From Vigna angularis (taxonomy: Eukaryota > Streptophyta > Magnoliopsida > Fabales > Fabaceae), in contig NC_068972.1 in assembly GCF_016808095.1 (NCBI RefSeq), positions 2,480,001 to 2,544,000 of the forward strand: DNA of 64,000 nucleotides, in the 5' to 3' direction. This document shows, piece by piece, positions 1-11,708 of this stretch (positions are counted from its first letter, which is position 1; each line of letters opens with the position of its first letter). A program made the translations under genes and the position numbers. The notes below the pieces were generated by a model. The model made no database searches and was not told the DNA's origin. It saw only the letters and a list, made by a program, of their open reading frames with translations.

Positions 1-445
1 TCAAGGGTTGCATCTATATCAAGTATATACCTCACAGGCAAGCATTGATCAAATCCTAAACTTGCTGCAAGGAACTTTGGTCCTTTTCAAGTCTTCTCTA
101 AACAAGGTGCTTTTGCTTCTAAACTGAAAAGAGCCCAGGACTCCACAATGTCTACCCCACTTTTCATAGTAGTATGGTGTTAGAAGACATCTTTTCATAC
201 ACAAGCAGCGGCTTTTACTACAAGATTCTTCCATAATGGACCTCTAGCGAAACAGTGGTTAGTGGTACAATGGAAAACCCACTCTATCAATTGTAATAGG
301 AGAGGAAGGTTTACACAAGTCCCAAAGCTAGAGATATAAGTTCCGGAGTCATGCTACATAGAAAGATCGATATGTTGGCAAGGTACTCTATCAATTCAGA
401 GTTGGTTATGTATGCGGGTGGGAGAGATGGAGCATGAGGGGGAAT
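1..445 (+). pseudogene. Ty3/gypsy pol 3' end, decayed
   Basis: This is the C-terminal end of a Ty3/gypsy integrase, broken by frame changes and stops. The frame around 6-58 reads like the family's basic 'VYLK..PYRQ' segment. A one-base frame change then leads into NPKLAARNFGPFQV (from about 52), the usual 'KL.PR.YGPF.V' block before the 'HPVFHVSLLK' signature, which is degraded here and ends in a stop near 180. A later 'LVVQWK' at about 260 resembles the start of the chromodomain-like tail. The match is to family consensus from memory. The element enters from outside the window, so only its 3' end is seen. Confidence 0.65.
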
Positions 446-740
446 TGTTAGATATATATCACGGGTATCTTGAGGGGAGGATCATTCTGAAAGCATCGGT
501 TGCAGCATTTGTTGAATGAAAGCTAATCTTTGTAATGGTTATTGCTTCTAGAAACATATAATCAAAGATTGCTATTTCCTACAACTTGAATTGAAATCAG
601 TAATCAGATCCCACTTCTCTGTGAATGTTTGTTGATTATGATTTTCTCTCCCTATCAGTCCCCCCTCAGTCTCTACGGACAGGGATGCTCTCCAACTGAT
701 TAACTCTTCTCATCATGTGTTCAACACTTGTGCTCAACAC
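446..740 (+). mobile_element. LTR fragment following the gypsy remnant
   Basis: A purine-rich run (GAGGGGGAA, 436-444) is followed at once by TGTTAGA at 446, the normal layout of polypurine tract then 3' LTR. No matching TCTAACA end was found downstream, so the right limit is a guess and the LTR is probably truncated. Nothing here is coding. Confidence 0.5.
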
Positions 741-782
741 GTGCCCAAATCACCTTAAGTGAAAACTAATATTATTTTATAT

Positions 783-945
783 TGTTGGAAATCTTATATT
801 GACTAAAGATATGATCAATAATGTAAGGACTAGAGATGTAACTAAATTATAGTATATAAATAGTTGTAAACCTTACCTTGCAAATCAATTTTTTAAAATT
901 GAGTTAGACTTAAAGTCTACTTTCTAAGATCTATAATAAGAGCTA
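783..945 (+). mobile_element. LTR fragment with decayed primer-binding site
   Basis: It starts TGTTGGAAATC and carries the 'GAGTTAGACTTAAAGTCTAC' block near its end. It is followed at 930-945 by a degraded version of TGGTATCAGAGC, the site complementary to initiator tRNA-Met. The same family is recognisable at 40532-40675 and, on the minus strand, at 44069-44183. No internal region remains here. Confidence 0.5.
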
Positions 946-986
946 CCCATATTTTCTCTAATGCTTTTTTTTTTATCATAGTCCTA

Positions 987-1127
987 TTTGAATAAGCTTC
1001 TCCGTAAGTAATTATAGCAGTTATAACCAGATTTGAACATATACATGGGCTAATTTTAGCTTATAGGATAAACTTGTCTCTTTTTTTTGTTTTATTCTCC
1101 ATAAGGTTATGAAGAAACTTATTCAAA
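987..1127. repeat. Short inverted-repeat (MITE-like) element
   Basis: TTTGAATAAGCTTCTCCGTAA at 987-1007 is answered by TTATGAAGAAACTTATTCAAA ending at 1127, an imperfect terminal inverted repeat of about 21 bp. The middle contains 'TTTTAGCTTATA'-type sequence. No clear target duplication was seen. It looks like a small non-autonomous element; its superfamily cannot be decided. Confidence 0.35.
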
Positions 1128-1538
1128 AAAGCACTTATACAAAAGTTGTCTAGTATGTTTAATCTTAACTGTGTTGACTTTATTCCATTGCCGGCTTTTA
1201 ACCATCCAATACTCCATTCCATGTAACATAGTAGGTATTTAGATGTATGGTAAAAGTTTTCCTAAAATTTGAGTGCCTTTCGCTACAAATAATACATGAG
1301 GAACTTCTGCCCTACTCGAATCCTTTTGGTTATACCATCAAATTTCTAAACAATGACTATAAATGTGGTTTGTTTTCCAATTCAAAAAAATTACCTCTTG
1401 CATGTACATCTCCTTTTGAAAATAATACCATGATGGTTCATTTCCTCAATAGAGGTTTTAATAAGATCAAAACTATACACAATGTAATGGAAGTCAATAA
1501 TGAAGCTTAAACCACCAAAATAACTTGCAGTCACAAAC

Positions 1539-4500
1539 CTGTGAGGCAAAAGCATTGAAACTCAGTATTGGACCAGCGATATAAAGTGGTGCATATACCA
1601 AATAAGAAAGGTATGTGATATATCCAAACCTGTCATTGGGCAGACTTCTCTCCTGATAATGTTATTAAAATTAGAATTGGAAAACACGAGTTTACAGGGT
1701 CAATAGAAATTATAGCTACATAAAAACATAAGAAAAGTAAAAAACATAACCAAGCAACTACAATAACTTTCACCTTGAGCTTGATTTTAACTAGCAGCTA
1801 TCCTAACCTGTAAAACTTGATAGCATGATTTTCCGGATTTACAAATATGACAACGTTGATAATGCTTCTGCAAATATCAAAGAATTAGACAGTGGAAAAT
1901 ATATTTACTAATCATATTGATAACCAAAATCATAAAGCTACATAATTAATTAACAATGTACACTAGACATAAGTATTGCAAGCTGGGATGTTTCAAGTAA
2001 AGGTCCAGAAAATGTCAAAAACGACCAACCAAGAAACATGAAGATGGCAACATAATAGGTTTTACCTAAAGGATATTAACTGACCAAGGCTGTTCCCAGT
2101 CCATATTCTAATCTGTAGAAAAATACAAAAACTACAACCTAAGAAAAGTAGTCTGCCCTTATGCACTAGTGGAGTGAAGCATTCAAGAAAAAAAAAATTG
2201 AATAATAATCATGTACATTTATGTCTTTGAAGTAACATCAAGAATAACTCTTTATTAATAAAATTTCATAATAATTTGTCCCCAGCAATTATAATATATT
2301 GTCATTCTGAAAATATATTAGGTTACGAGTGAGGCTGCCCAACAGAATTTTATATTCAAAACAAACAAGCGCTATTTTCAGAAAGAAAGAAATACCTCCT
2401 GATCAAAATGAGAATCTCGATTAGTCCAGTGATAATCAAATCCGAAGCTTATCATGCGCAAAACAACTGCCACAAACATCTAAGCTTAAATATAAAGAAA
2501 CATATATTAAGTTACCGATATTGTTAAATTACATAATGGTATGAGAAATGAGAACAGAAAGATGTGTATAATTCATAAAAAGCAAAACAAAAAATAGAAT
2601 TTAGATCACCAAATTTTAATATTCTTATCCATTAGTGTTCTAAATAACAAATCTGAGTAACATGACAACATTCAAAAGGTGAGGAGTGATTGAATTGGCA
2701 TGATTTTATATGAATGCAGTGATGGGTGAGGAACAGTCCAACATGCGTGAATCATGGGACCAGTAATTGTAAGAATCACATATAAATGGATTATTTTGAC
2801 TTTCTTGGATACCATAGGAACTCAATTAAATAATGAAAAAAAAATACCAAAATTGAAGCATATATGCCACCTAAAGCTGCCTCGGTAATTTTCCAAAAAT
2901 GCCCATTGTTGCCTGCAACGTAAATACATAATCTTAAGTCGAAATGGAATTACTCCTACAGATCAACGTATCAATGCAACAAATATTATGCTTGTTACCC
3001 AAATATAGAGAATGAATATCCTTCATAAATCCGATTACAGAGAAGAAACAATATGTTGTAACTCCAAACTATAAGTGGAAAGTACTCCTTCTGTGCAAAT
3101 ATCTGCTCAAACAGAAATAGTCTTACATGACAACTATGGAAAAGTTATAAATATGGTATTAAGTGCAACAACACAATGATTGACCAAAACATTATCTATT
3201 CAGGAACAAACGGTTTATGTTATGGTTACTTAAACATCAACGAAAATATGGTTAAAGCATCAAAAGTTGTTAGGTTCAGTTAATACTATTATACTGTCAA
3301 TGGATATCCAGGACCAGAGTTGTGAGCCCAAGCTGATTTTTTATATTGTGATCTGTCATTACAGTTTTATGGATGCAAGGAAATATTTTCCCAGCCATAA
3401 AACAATTGTTTGGCCTCCAAACTCCAATATTTTTCCTTTTGGATGTACTTGTTCTTAAAATAAATTTATTGGAGCTTCAAGGTCAAACGGACCTGCCCTT
3501 CTACAATACCCAACCCCCCTCTGCCAAAAACATCTCCATATTCTCCATTGGAAAGACATTTCTCCCACATGAATCACAAGTCTCTCACTATACAGAACTT
3601 AGGAGACTGCACTCTTTAGAGCTGTCCTTCTTTAGAAGGTTGTCGACAATGCTTGCTGCAGGCTTCTGATGTAATAATTTTTACTATACTATTATTGTTT
3701 GGTAGAAGGTATTGATTTAAATAATCCATCATCCATGGAAACACCATTCTCACTAAAGTGTACTAAGTTTCAGAAATTCTAGAGTCCCAGCATTAGAAAT
3801 CCAAACAGTTAGCAAGAAATAAATAAACAAAACAAAATCTTACATTTTGAGGAGAAGTATCATTCCTATGAGAAATACAAGAAATCAAATATAGATGTCT
3901 TTTTTATTACATTTTGTATATATATGACATGCAAATTAAAATAAAGCAGCCTGAGGGAAACTAATTTTAATGAAAAATAAATAAAAAACAGAACTGTTAT
4001 GACATGTTGATAACTTTAAGTAGGCGATTAAAAATTTAAAATCAACAATGTTACAGGTTCCCAACTAGATATATTACAACTAATACATATTCACTGTCCA
4101 TTACACGCACCTTTACAAGAATAAAATTACCAGTAGCTATTGATAGGATAAAAACAATGCTGCAAATGAAACAAATTCAAGAGTCAGACTGAAGAAGGTA
4201 AAGAATAACAACAATGGAAGAAAAAACAACATCAAATTAAATGGTGTACCCTACCATGCTCCATGAAGATATGACAAGTAGGCCAAAGAAAATAAAAGCC
4301 ACACAATGGACATTCCTCTAACTCTTAAATCAAAGAAAGCTTTCATCAAGTAGGCAAGAAGAGTGAAAATTCCAAAGACAAGAGTAAGAACGGGTATATT
4401 CCCTCTAAAATTCCTCCACTGAGCATCTGAAACATCCTTTACACAAAACAGAACAGCATGTGTGTTTGATCAGCAAGCAACATCACCATCTACTGAAATA

Positions 4501-4842
4501 CTTACAACAGACAAAATATCATAATGACCAAAAAAAGCAGGATCATACATTGAGGTGATTAGCTAAAAGCCAACCCGGGCGTAAACCTGACAGCTGTTTG
4601 TAATAATCTACGAAAAACAAAACCCAAAGCACTCAATGCGCAGCAACTAAGCAAGTAGTACGAGTAAACACAAATACTGAAACAATATTATAAAGTAGAA
4701 AAGGAATAAAATATATACCGCGAGAGAGTTGAAGTGAACGGTTGATGATAATAACATAGAAAACGATTGCATAAATCACAAGAAACCACAATTCTCTTCG
4801 CTTCCAGTTCCCACTCTTACTGGAATTAGCAGATATAGCCAT
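1539..4842 (-). CDS. MBOAT-family O-acyltransferase (GUP1/HHAT-like), N-terminal half
   Basis: This encodes a multi-pass ER-type membrane-bound O-acyltransferase related to Arabidopsis At1g57600 and yeast GUP1; the acyl acceptor is unknown. Exons on the minus strand, in order: 4719-4842, 4549-4607, 4255-4436, 4111-4159, 2999-3102, 2848-2912, 2396-2466, 1808-1867, 1539-1652. Phases join exactly to 276 codons. ATG at 4842 is the first in frame. Visible blocks are ELWFLVIYAIVFYVIIINRS (first membrane helix), DAQWRNFRGNIPVLTLVFG, NRIYEGYSFSIFGQQWAFLE, FRWHICFNFVVLRMISFGFD, YHWTNRDSHFDQ, a CHICKSGKSCY cysteine pair and YAPLYIAGPILSFNAFASQ. Family members run to roughly 500 aa with the catalytic Asn/His in the second half. 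No further exon was found in 1-1538, where retroelement debris lies, so the gene is either truncated or continues past the window edge. Confidence 0.88.
3103..4110 (-). other. Intron 4 of the MBOAT gene
   Basis: About 1 kb between the 'FILVK' exon (4111-4159) and the 'IFAQKEYF' exon (2999-3102). Two short plus-strand reading frames at 3267-3669 lie wholly within it and match nothing recognised. No repeat structure was identified. Confidence 0.6.
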
Positions 4843-7800
4843 TTGCAAATTGACCTCTACCAATTTTTCGTTTCCCTGTTTTGGCAACAAGACAATTTTG
4901 CAAATTACTTCCACTTTTCATGCAAAATCAAATTAAAATTAACTTTGCGATGAAAACAATCTTCAATAATTTATATACATTTAAGAAATTGGACGTGAAA
5001 ATTGAAGTGGGAAGTCTTCAACTAATCGACGGAGAACAGAAAAGAGGTTCAGGGTTGGATGAAAAGTGAAAAGTGCGGTTCATGCTTTGGAGAAGACAAG
5101 ATCTCTTACCATCACTCCTCTTTTTTTTATTATTTTTTTCCACCACCAGACCACAAAACGTGATGATTCCTCTCTGGCATAATGTTAAGAAAACACACAA
5201 AAAGGCCGGAATAGCGTCTTTTGTCAAAAACGGCCCAAACATATTAACAAATTTTTGAATGTCAAATTCACAATTTTTTTTCTGCTTACACCTCTGCAAT
5301 TTATTTATTTATTTATTGTAAATTTTTCTATAAAAAAATTTCTTCTTGTGTGTATTAAATCATAATGACATACAACCTAGCGCGTGGATAAAATTATAGC
5401 AAGAGTATTTCAATCTAACATCTTAAGTTTGAATTTTCAATATATCTAAAGTAATAAAAGAAAAAAAAGTTTTGTCACACATGCTAAGTCCACACATCAC
5501 CTATATCCCAATCCCTATGCACTATTACGTTCATGGCCATGTGTGATTATCTCCACCTATGAAATATTTGTGATATCTACTGAATAATGTTAATTTAAGT
5601 TTAGATATAATAATTTTTTTATGAAACTTAAGTAGAATACTTTTAAGTATTTTTAGAATTACCTCTTCCCTTCTTATAAGAATTGATTATTTTAATAAGA
5701 ACAATCTAAAATAACCCAATGAGTTAACGATAAATAAATCTAGACATTTTATTTTAATATAAACATCGAATATTCATAGTTACTTCGTATGAATGGAACT
5801 ATTAAAATAGCAGTGGTCTTCTGAAATAAAACGAAAATTTTAAATAAAGAAATACAAATATAGATTTTAATATAATATTTATATTTTTTTCAAAAATATT
5901 AAAAGAAACAAAAATTATGTATACATGTGAATGTTTGAAAATGTGCAATGATTCTTATCGTGTAATAAGCTTATATATTCTCTGTATTTAAAAATAAGAT
6001 AAAATCATATAAGGTCGGACTTGGACCACAATTATTAATCCATGACAACTAATTTTTTAAAAAATAAATAAATAAATCATCCTCCAATTTGATAAAAAGA
6101 ATTAACAAAGGTTTTAAATGTTTAAGATTTGTGCAGTTGAAAATGCAACTGCAGAATGTCTCAATCCTATAATTAGGTATTGTATAGAGATTAGAAAAGA
6201 AGGTAGGAATAGAAAAAAAAAAAATCTGAAAAAGAGAGAGAAACCCTTGCTTAGGGTACGTGGCAACTTATTTAATGAAGCTTAATTACAGGGATGTACC
6301 CTATTCTTAAGTCATAGATATGTGCCCACCACGCATGCTTTCCCTGTAACCTAATAACGATATTTTTGTACTTGGATATACGACACAAATGTTTAGGATT
6401 ATCTGATAAAAATAATTATGTTTATCTTTCAAGTAAATTAAATTAATATAAGAGGAAATTGTGTTTATAAAATAATTAATGAGAAATAAAAATTTGTTAA
6501 TGTGTTTAATCCATCACGTGTGACATTAATTATGCATCGATCTAGTAGGATTTTAGAATGAAAAAGGAAAGCGATAAAAAGCATCTATCTAATCTATAAT
6601 CTAATCTATGCTATCTCTTCCTCCACCTTCACACTACTTTGAAACCTTTATGGCATCTCCTCCATTCTTTATGTGAAGTGACATTTTCATGTCCACTTCA
6701 TATCACCTCTCCTTCAATCATTGACTGTTCATATTATTACTCTCACTTTTCATTATATCATCTCAAACAAACCACCAAAATTTATGCTATCTTCCATATA
6801 TGTCCACTCTAATCATACAGCCTTTGGAAACTTTAAGCTTTTAAAATACATTTCACTCTTATTTTTTATATTATAAAATTCAATTTTTATTTTTAATTTA
6901 ATTCTTTACATAACTTAATATAGGTTTGAATTTCTCATCCATAAAATCAATTTACAAATATTATCTAATAAATTGATTTTATGAAATGTAGTTAAATTTA
7001 AAATTCATTTTTAATAAAATATTAAAATTTATTTTAGTTAAATTTATTGTTTGTTTAAATTATTTTATTTGCTATCCAAAATATTTATTAATTTAATTTT
7101 CCATTCAACATGTATATATTTTGATTTAAGAAAGTATTGAAAGACTTATATTAATTAAAAATAAAATATTTCACGTGTATATATTTTGATTTAAAAAAGT
7201 ATTGAAAGATCTATATTAATTAACGATAAAATTAATTAAAAATATATAAATATATGTACATTTTATTTTAAAAGTATTAATCTGTGAATAGATCAAACAG
7301 TTTTAAAAATATATAAGAAAATATTCTCATGTGTTGGTGAGGTTGAGAAGCGAGAGATATACGAACCTAAATATTTTGATGTTTTTAGGGTTTGCGTTTA
7401 AGACTATTGATTAAATTTAGTTAATGTTGTATAGTTTGATTTTATATTTTAAACCTTGATACACAGTATAATTTAATTAATAAATAGAGAGATAACATTT
7501 CTTGATTTACCTAGTCTACTTTACAATTTTATTTTTGCGTGTCCAGTAAGTTTATCAGTGTTTAATAGTAAAATTTATAATATTTTTATATATAAAATAT
7601 CTTTATTTTTACTCTTGAAAAATTCCCTCCAACAAAAAAACTTATGTAACCATGTTATACACATACATAGAATATAATCAGTCTAAACAGACATCCATTC
7701 TTCTTTTAATATTCTTTTTCTTGAATTCAAATAAAACATATCATCTTTAAGCTTTTTTAGTAACCATATTCAAATATCTTTAGTGCCAAACCTTTCACAG

Positions 7801-8519
7801 TTAATTTAAATATACACATTATTCATTGTTAACTAATTAAGTCTTACAAATGTAAGTGGGCAAATGTTTATATACACTCACTCTAAATCATAGAAATTAA
7901 AATTATCTTTATCATTCATTAATGATTAAAATCGATATTTTGATATGCTAAACAAACTAAAATATGATTTATATGTTGCGTAAAATTCCTAAAACATTAG
8001 ATACGTTCTTTAAAAAATTGTGTTGCTTTCCTCTTTTTAAAATTTAAACAACCTTTTTACGCGTTTGTTAGTAAATAATGATAAAAAGAAAACTTATATA
8101 AATATGATGTTAATATAATGTTATTATACATCTGATATAAATTATTTATAATTATAAAACCTACTTGTTAAAATGATTATCCTCGTCAACTTTTCATCTG
8201 TAATCATTACTAATAAGATCTCGATATATGCTTAAATTTTAGATAGATAAAAATAGCAAGAAAAATGTTTTGAAAATTATTTACATTTGAGTATAAAATA
8301 TATTTTACTCTGATAAAAGTTGTGACTGAAACAATTAGTATTTCCGGATAATTGAGCCCTTTTGGCTTTGGGTTTGAACATCTTTTTTAATTTTTATGTA
8401 AAAATCTATTTTGGTGTATATTATGTTGGTATTTTTGGGGTAGTAGAGAAATTTGGACTGACAGTTTGATTGTTGGAATATTTGTTTATCTAAAAAAGTT
8501 GAGAGATGGAATATAATTT
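4843..8519. other. AT-rich intergenic DNA
   Basis: This is the upstream side of the MBOAT gene followed by long AT-rich sequence. Short frames near 4881-5299 on both strands overlap each other and look accidental. Apart from the 65-bp tandem duplication at 7111-7240 no organised structure was seen. Confidence 0.5.
7111..7240. repeat. 65-bp tandem duplication
   Basis: A block beginning TGTATATATTTTGATTTAA at 7111 is repeated from 7176, including GTATTGAAAG and TATATTAATTAA. The period is 65 bp with a few mismatches. It is a simple two-copy direct repeat in AT-rich intergenic DNA. Confidence 0.7.
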
Positions 8520-8529
8520 AGTTCAAATA

Positions 8530-9010
8530 TATACTTGTTGTAATGTATAGACTGGACGGTAATATAGTCCGCCTTCATGTTGGTGAAAGTCGGACAATTT
8601 AAGAATAAAGTCAGGACAAAACTGAATATAGTTGGACTGACCGGTCAGTTAGAGACGCTCGATAGTATGCAAAAAGTAGGTTATACTAAAGGAATTAAAG
8701 TAAATAATAATTAGGGGTGTTGGACTGAGATTAAAGTTTCACTAATCTCGGTCTACGCTCTAAAACTATAAATACAGATCAAAGTAAGATGTAGATGATC
8801 GTATTTATTGTGCATTTATTATTATTATATTGAGTTACCCAACGGATAGCTTACTGACTTTAAGCATCAGAGAACCTTTGATAGATACACCTCCAAACAG
8901 TAGATCGAAGAGGAAGACTCGAACTAAAGATTAGACGATTGAAGAGCAGAAATTGTGTAGGTGTTGAAAATGACTCGACCTCACACCCAAAAAATTTAAA
9001 GATAATTCTG
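8530..9010 (+). mobile_element. LTR-like remnant, copy A
   Basis: It contains a TATA-like ACTATAAATAC (about 8765-8775) and then GACTTTAAGCATCAGAGAACC (about 8857-8877), which resembles the 'CTTAAGCGTCGGAGTGCCTTT' block common in long LTRs of legume Ty3/gypsy elements. The same order recurs in the interrupted copy around the MULE and at 20.0-20.4 kb. The ends are not defined and no internal region is seen. Confidence 0.45.
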
Positions 9011-9984
9011 TGTGTATAGATTGTTTACTCAATGCAATAAGTTACATTTTCTTAATAAATACTTGCATTAAAAAATTAGGCTTTATATTTAGTGTGTTGA
9101 TGTTGAGGATTCTATACTTCACTGTAATGCATTGCGTTTGATGTACGTCATATTTCGTGGGCGTACTTGTATGCAGTTTCTACATATAGATATACCGCTA
9201 TTTATTTTATTCATGCATGTTTGTAATGTTAATTCAGAATATTAACAGTGACGACGCTTATCCTGTTTTCATATATTTCCTATGTTAAAAAATATATACA
9301 CATTTATTTATTTATTTACTTACAGTTTTGATTTAGTCCTGCAAACCCGCATTTCTTTCATACAAATTCACCTAATTCCAAACAAAAATATGACTTGGGC
9401 GTATAAAAGAAGACAAAAATAAAAAATAAAAAGGATAACAACTCTATAAATATTTTTAAAAGATAATAATCTTTTCCTTTTTGGTCTTTGTTTTATTAAA
9501 AACCACCTGTAGAGAAACGACACGTGTTTCACCCACTCAGCGAACGTCAAAAGATACCTTGTTATCTTTCTTTCTCGAATTCCATTCATACGAGAATATA
9601 GATAGTTTGTGCAGTTAATAATGGATAGGATCTTCAAAATATATTTTGTGGTGTTAAAGACTTTTTTCTATAATATATATAAATTAGAGAAGGTCAAATA
9701 TATAAAATTTATTAAAATTAAAAAATATATATTAACTTTTATTTGTATAAAAAGAATGAGAAGACAAATCCCCATCACAGACAAAGAAGCTCCGTCACTG
9801 ATGGGAAGTACCTATATATATATATATATATATGAAACTATTCACTAATAGTTATCTTAAAAAAAATCAACTATGACACTTTTATTAGTTAATAATGTAA
9901 AAAGGAGAAATGGTAAAGGTAGATTTTAATACGATATATATTTAATTGTACATCTTCATCTACTATTTATTTATTTTAATAGAA
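9011..9984. other. Intergenic spacer
   Basis: AT-rich sequence with a short (TA)n run at about 9813-9832. Short frames at 9368-9848 show no recognisable protein content. Confidence 0.45.
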
Positions 9985-10225
9985 CATGTATTATATGATT
10001 GTCCGATTAATTCAGGATGGGACAGTCTATACAGTTAAAAACATCAAGACGACCATTCAAGAGATCGAGCAACTGCACTATGTAGATCGAACAATTATCT
10101 TTAAACAAGGATTAGGTTTGATAGAGATTAGTATGAGACAAACATGATTAACACCAATTAAATCATAATTAGGCCATTAGTGAGCCAAAACTTATCCTGA
10201 AATCTATAAATATAAGTTTAAAGTA
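9985..10225 (+). mobile_element. LTR-like remnant copy C, left part (interrupted by Pack-MULE)
   Basis: Sequence up to ATCTATAAATATAAG (about 10202-10216) matches the layout of copy A around 8765. The rest of the copy resumes at 11709 after the inserted MULE. The left limit is approximate. Confidence 0.4.
10217..10225. repeat. 9-bp target-site duplication, left
   Basis: TTTAAAGTA directly precedes the left inverted repeat and is repeated exactly at 11700-11708. A 9-bp duplication is the hallmark of Mutator-like transposition. Confidence 0.92.
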
Positions 10226-10503
10226 GGTTTAATACCTCTTTTGGTCCCTAGAAAGGGGGCCAATGTTCAATGTGGTCCCACCTTTTTTTCGAAGTTCAAT
10301 GTAATCCCATCTTTTGTAAAAAATGTGCAATCAAGTCCTTTTTGCAAACGGCGTGAAGTTTTTAACGGAGCAGCTGACAGGGTGGACTGAATATCATTAC
10401 GTGGCTTTGTGTGGGTAATACGTGGCAGAGAGAGGGTGATACGTGGCAGAGAGAGGGTAAATTTGGTAATATTAGTGAGGTTATGAAATCAGAAGTTAGG
10501 GTT
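10226..10503. repeat. MULE terminal inverted repeat, left
   Basis: The reverse complement of 11422-11699 with about five substitutions and no gap noticed. It contains a doubled 'TACGTGGCAGAGAGAGGGT' segment (about 10419-10459), and an in-frame ATG at 10483 close to its inner edge. Confidence 0.92.
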
Positions 10504-11400
10504 AGAGTTTTCCCGAAATTTTCTGGCGAGGAGTTTGATAACTTTACTGCCTTAGCAGAGAAGTTGCGTGCTGATTATGACTTTGGTCACACCCTGAATG
10601 CTAAACACCTTCCAAGAGGTAAATCATCAGTCGCTGGCCCTGTAATTAGGTTATTCAAGCCGTTCGATGAACTTTTTGTTGACTCCAAGGTAGTGCTGAT
10701 TTATGTGGATTAATTTTGCAATTTTATTTGATGTTTTAATCTAATACTGGCTGTCAAAATTAACTCGTGTTTGCAGGATTTCCAAGTGGATACTCTAGAG
10801 AAATTTGTTGAGGAGTCCAGTATCCCTGTCGTTACTATCTTTAACAATGATCCTAACAATCATCCTTTCGTTGTCAAGTTCTTCAACAGCCCCAATGCAA
10901 AGGTAAATTTGCTGTTTAAGTCAATTTTGTTCTTTCAATATTGAACTTGAGATTTCCGTATTATTAACGCTATTGCAGCTGAATTTTTATGTGTTAAATA
11001 CCTCCATGTTTCATTAATTGCTATAGCTGGGTAGCAGAGCATGGATTTAAATTGAGGTTTTCAGTTGCGGCCATTGCGCTACTAGCAGCTTTTTGCCTTC
11101 TGTAATCTGAACAAAATAGCATTTTCCTAAACTACTTTTCTTTCCCCTACCCTTCCTGTTCCATAATATCTATTATTTTCTTTGTTTTGGTTGTATGCCC
11201 ATTTTATCTCGTGTTAAAGAAACTTAAATTGTTGATATTGGCAGGCAATGTTGTTCATCAACTTCACTGCTGAAAGTGCTGAATCTTTCAAATCAAAATA
11301 CCACACACCACAACCATGGGACCACCGAGAAGATCCTTTGCCCCAACTTCTCGAACACGATGAACACCCTTCAAAAGAAGCCATTCGTATCCCAAATTAG
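10483..11400 (+). pseudogene. Captured protein disulfide isomerase fragment (chimeric ORF)
   Basis: Three exon-like blocks encode the b and start of the b' domains of plant PDI (PDIL1 type). Block 1 (10507-10689) has [20 protein letters not shown] and [11 protein letters not shown]. Block 2 (10777-10902) has [17 protein letters not shown] and [14 protein letters not shown]. Block 3 (11245-11304) has AMLFINFTAESAESFKSKY. Each boundary has GT...AG and phase 0. If spliced, an ATG in the left inverted repeat (10483) would read through all three blocks and a non-PDI tail to TAG at 11398-11400, about 162 aa. The redox-active CGHC thioredoxin domains are absent, so PDI activity is not expected. Whether it is expressed is unknown. 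Confidence 0.85.
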
Positions 11401-11421
11401 CAATTTCTCTAAAACTCCTGA

Positions 11422-11699
11422 AACCCTAACTTCTGATTTCCTAACCTCACTAATATTACCAAATTTACCCTCTCTCTGCCACGTATCACCCTCTCTCTGT
11501 CACGTATTACCCACACAAAGCCACATAATGATATTCAGTCCACCCTGTCAGCTGCTCCGTTAAAAACTTCACGCCGTTTGCAAAAAGGACTTGATTGCAC
11601 ACTTTTTACAAAAGATGGGATCACATTGAACTTCGAAAAAAAGGTGGGACCACATTGAACATTGGCCCCCTTTCTAGGGACCAAAAGAGGTATTAAACC
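11422..11699. repeat. MULE terminal inverted repeat, right
   Basis: The inverted partner of 10226-10503, ending GGTATTAAACC at 11699 and followed by the second TTTAAAGTA (11700-11708). Confidence 0.92.
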
Positions 11700-11708
11700 T
11701 TTAAAGTA
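11700..11708. repeat. 9-bp target-site duplication, right
   Basis: TTTAAAGTA, identical to 10217-10225. Confidence 0.92.

Larger units (their letters stand above)
10226..11699 (+). mobile_element. Pack-MULE carrying protein disulfide isomerase gene pieces
   Basis: A 1474-bp non-autonomous Mutator-like element. It begins GGTTTAATACC and ends GGTATTAAACC. Long terminal inverted repeats, 10226-10503 and 11422-11699 (278 bp each), differ at about five positions by eye. Both are flanked by TTTAAAGTA. No transposase is encoded. Between the repeats lie three pieces of a host gene with their introns, all from protein disulfide isomerase (10507-10689, 10777-10902, 11245-11304). Retained introns show that genomic DNA, not cDNA, was captured. 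The element sits inside an older LTR-like repeat. Confidence 0.92.

Noticed and set aside
3267..3669. Plus-strand frames of 63 and 98 codons
   Set aside because: They lie within an MBOAT intron, on the opposite strand, with no recognisable content.
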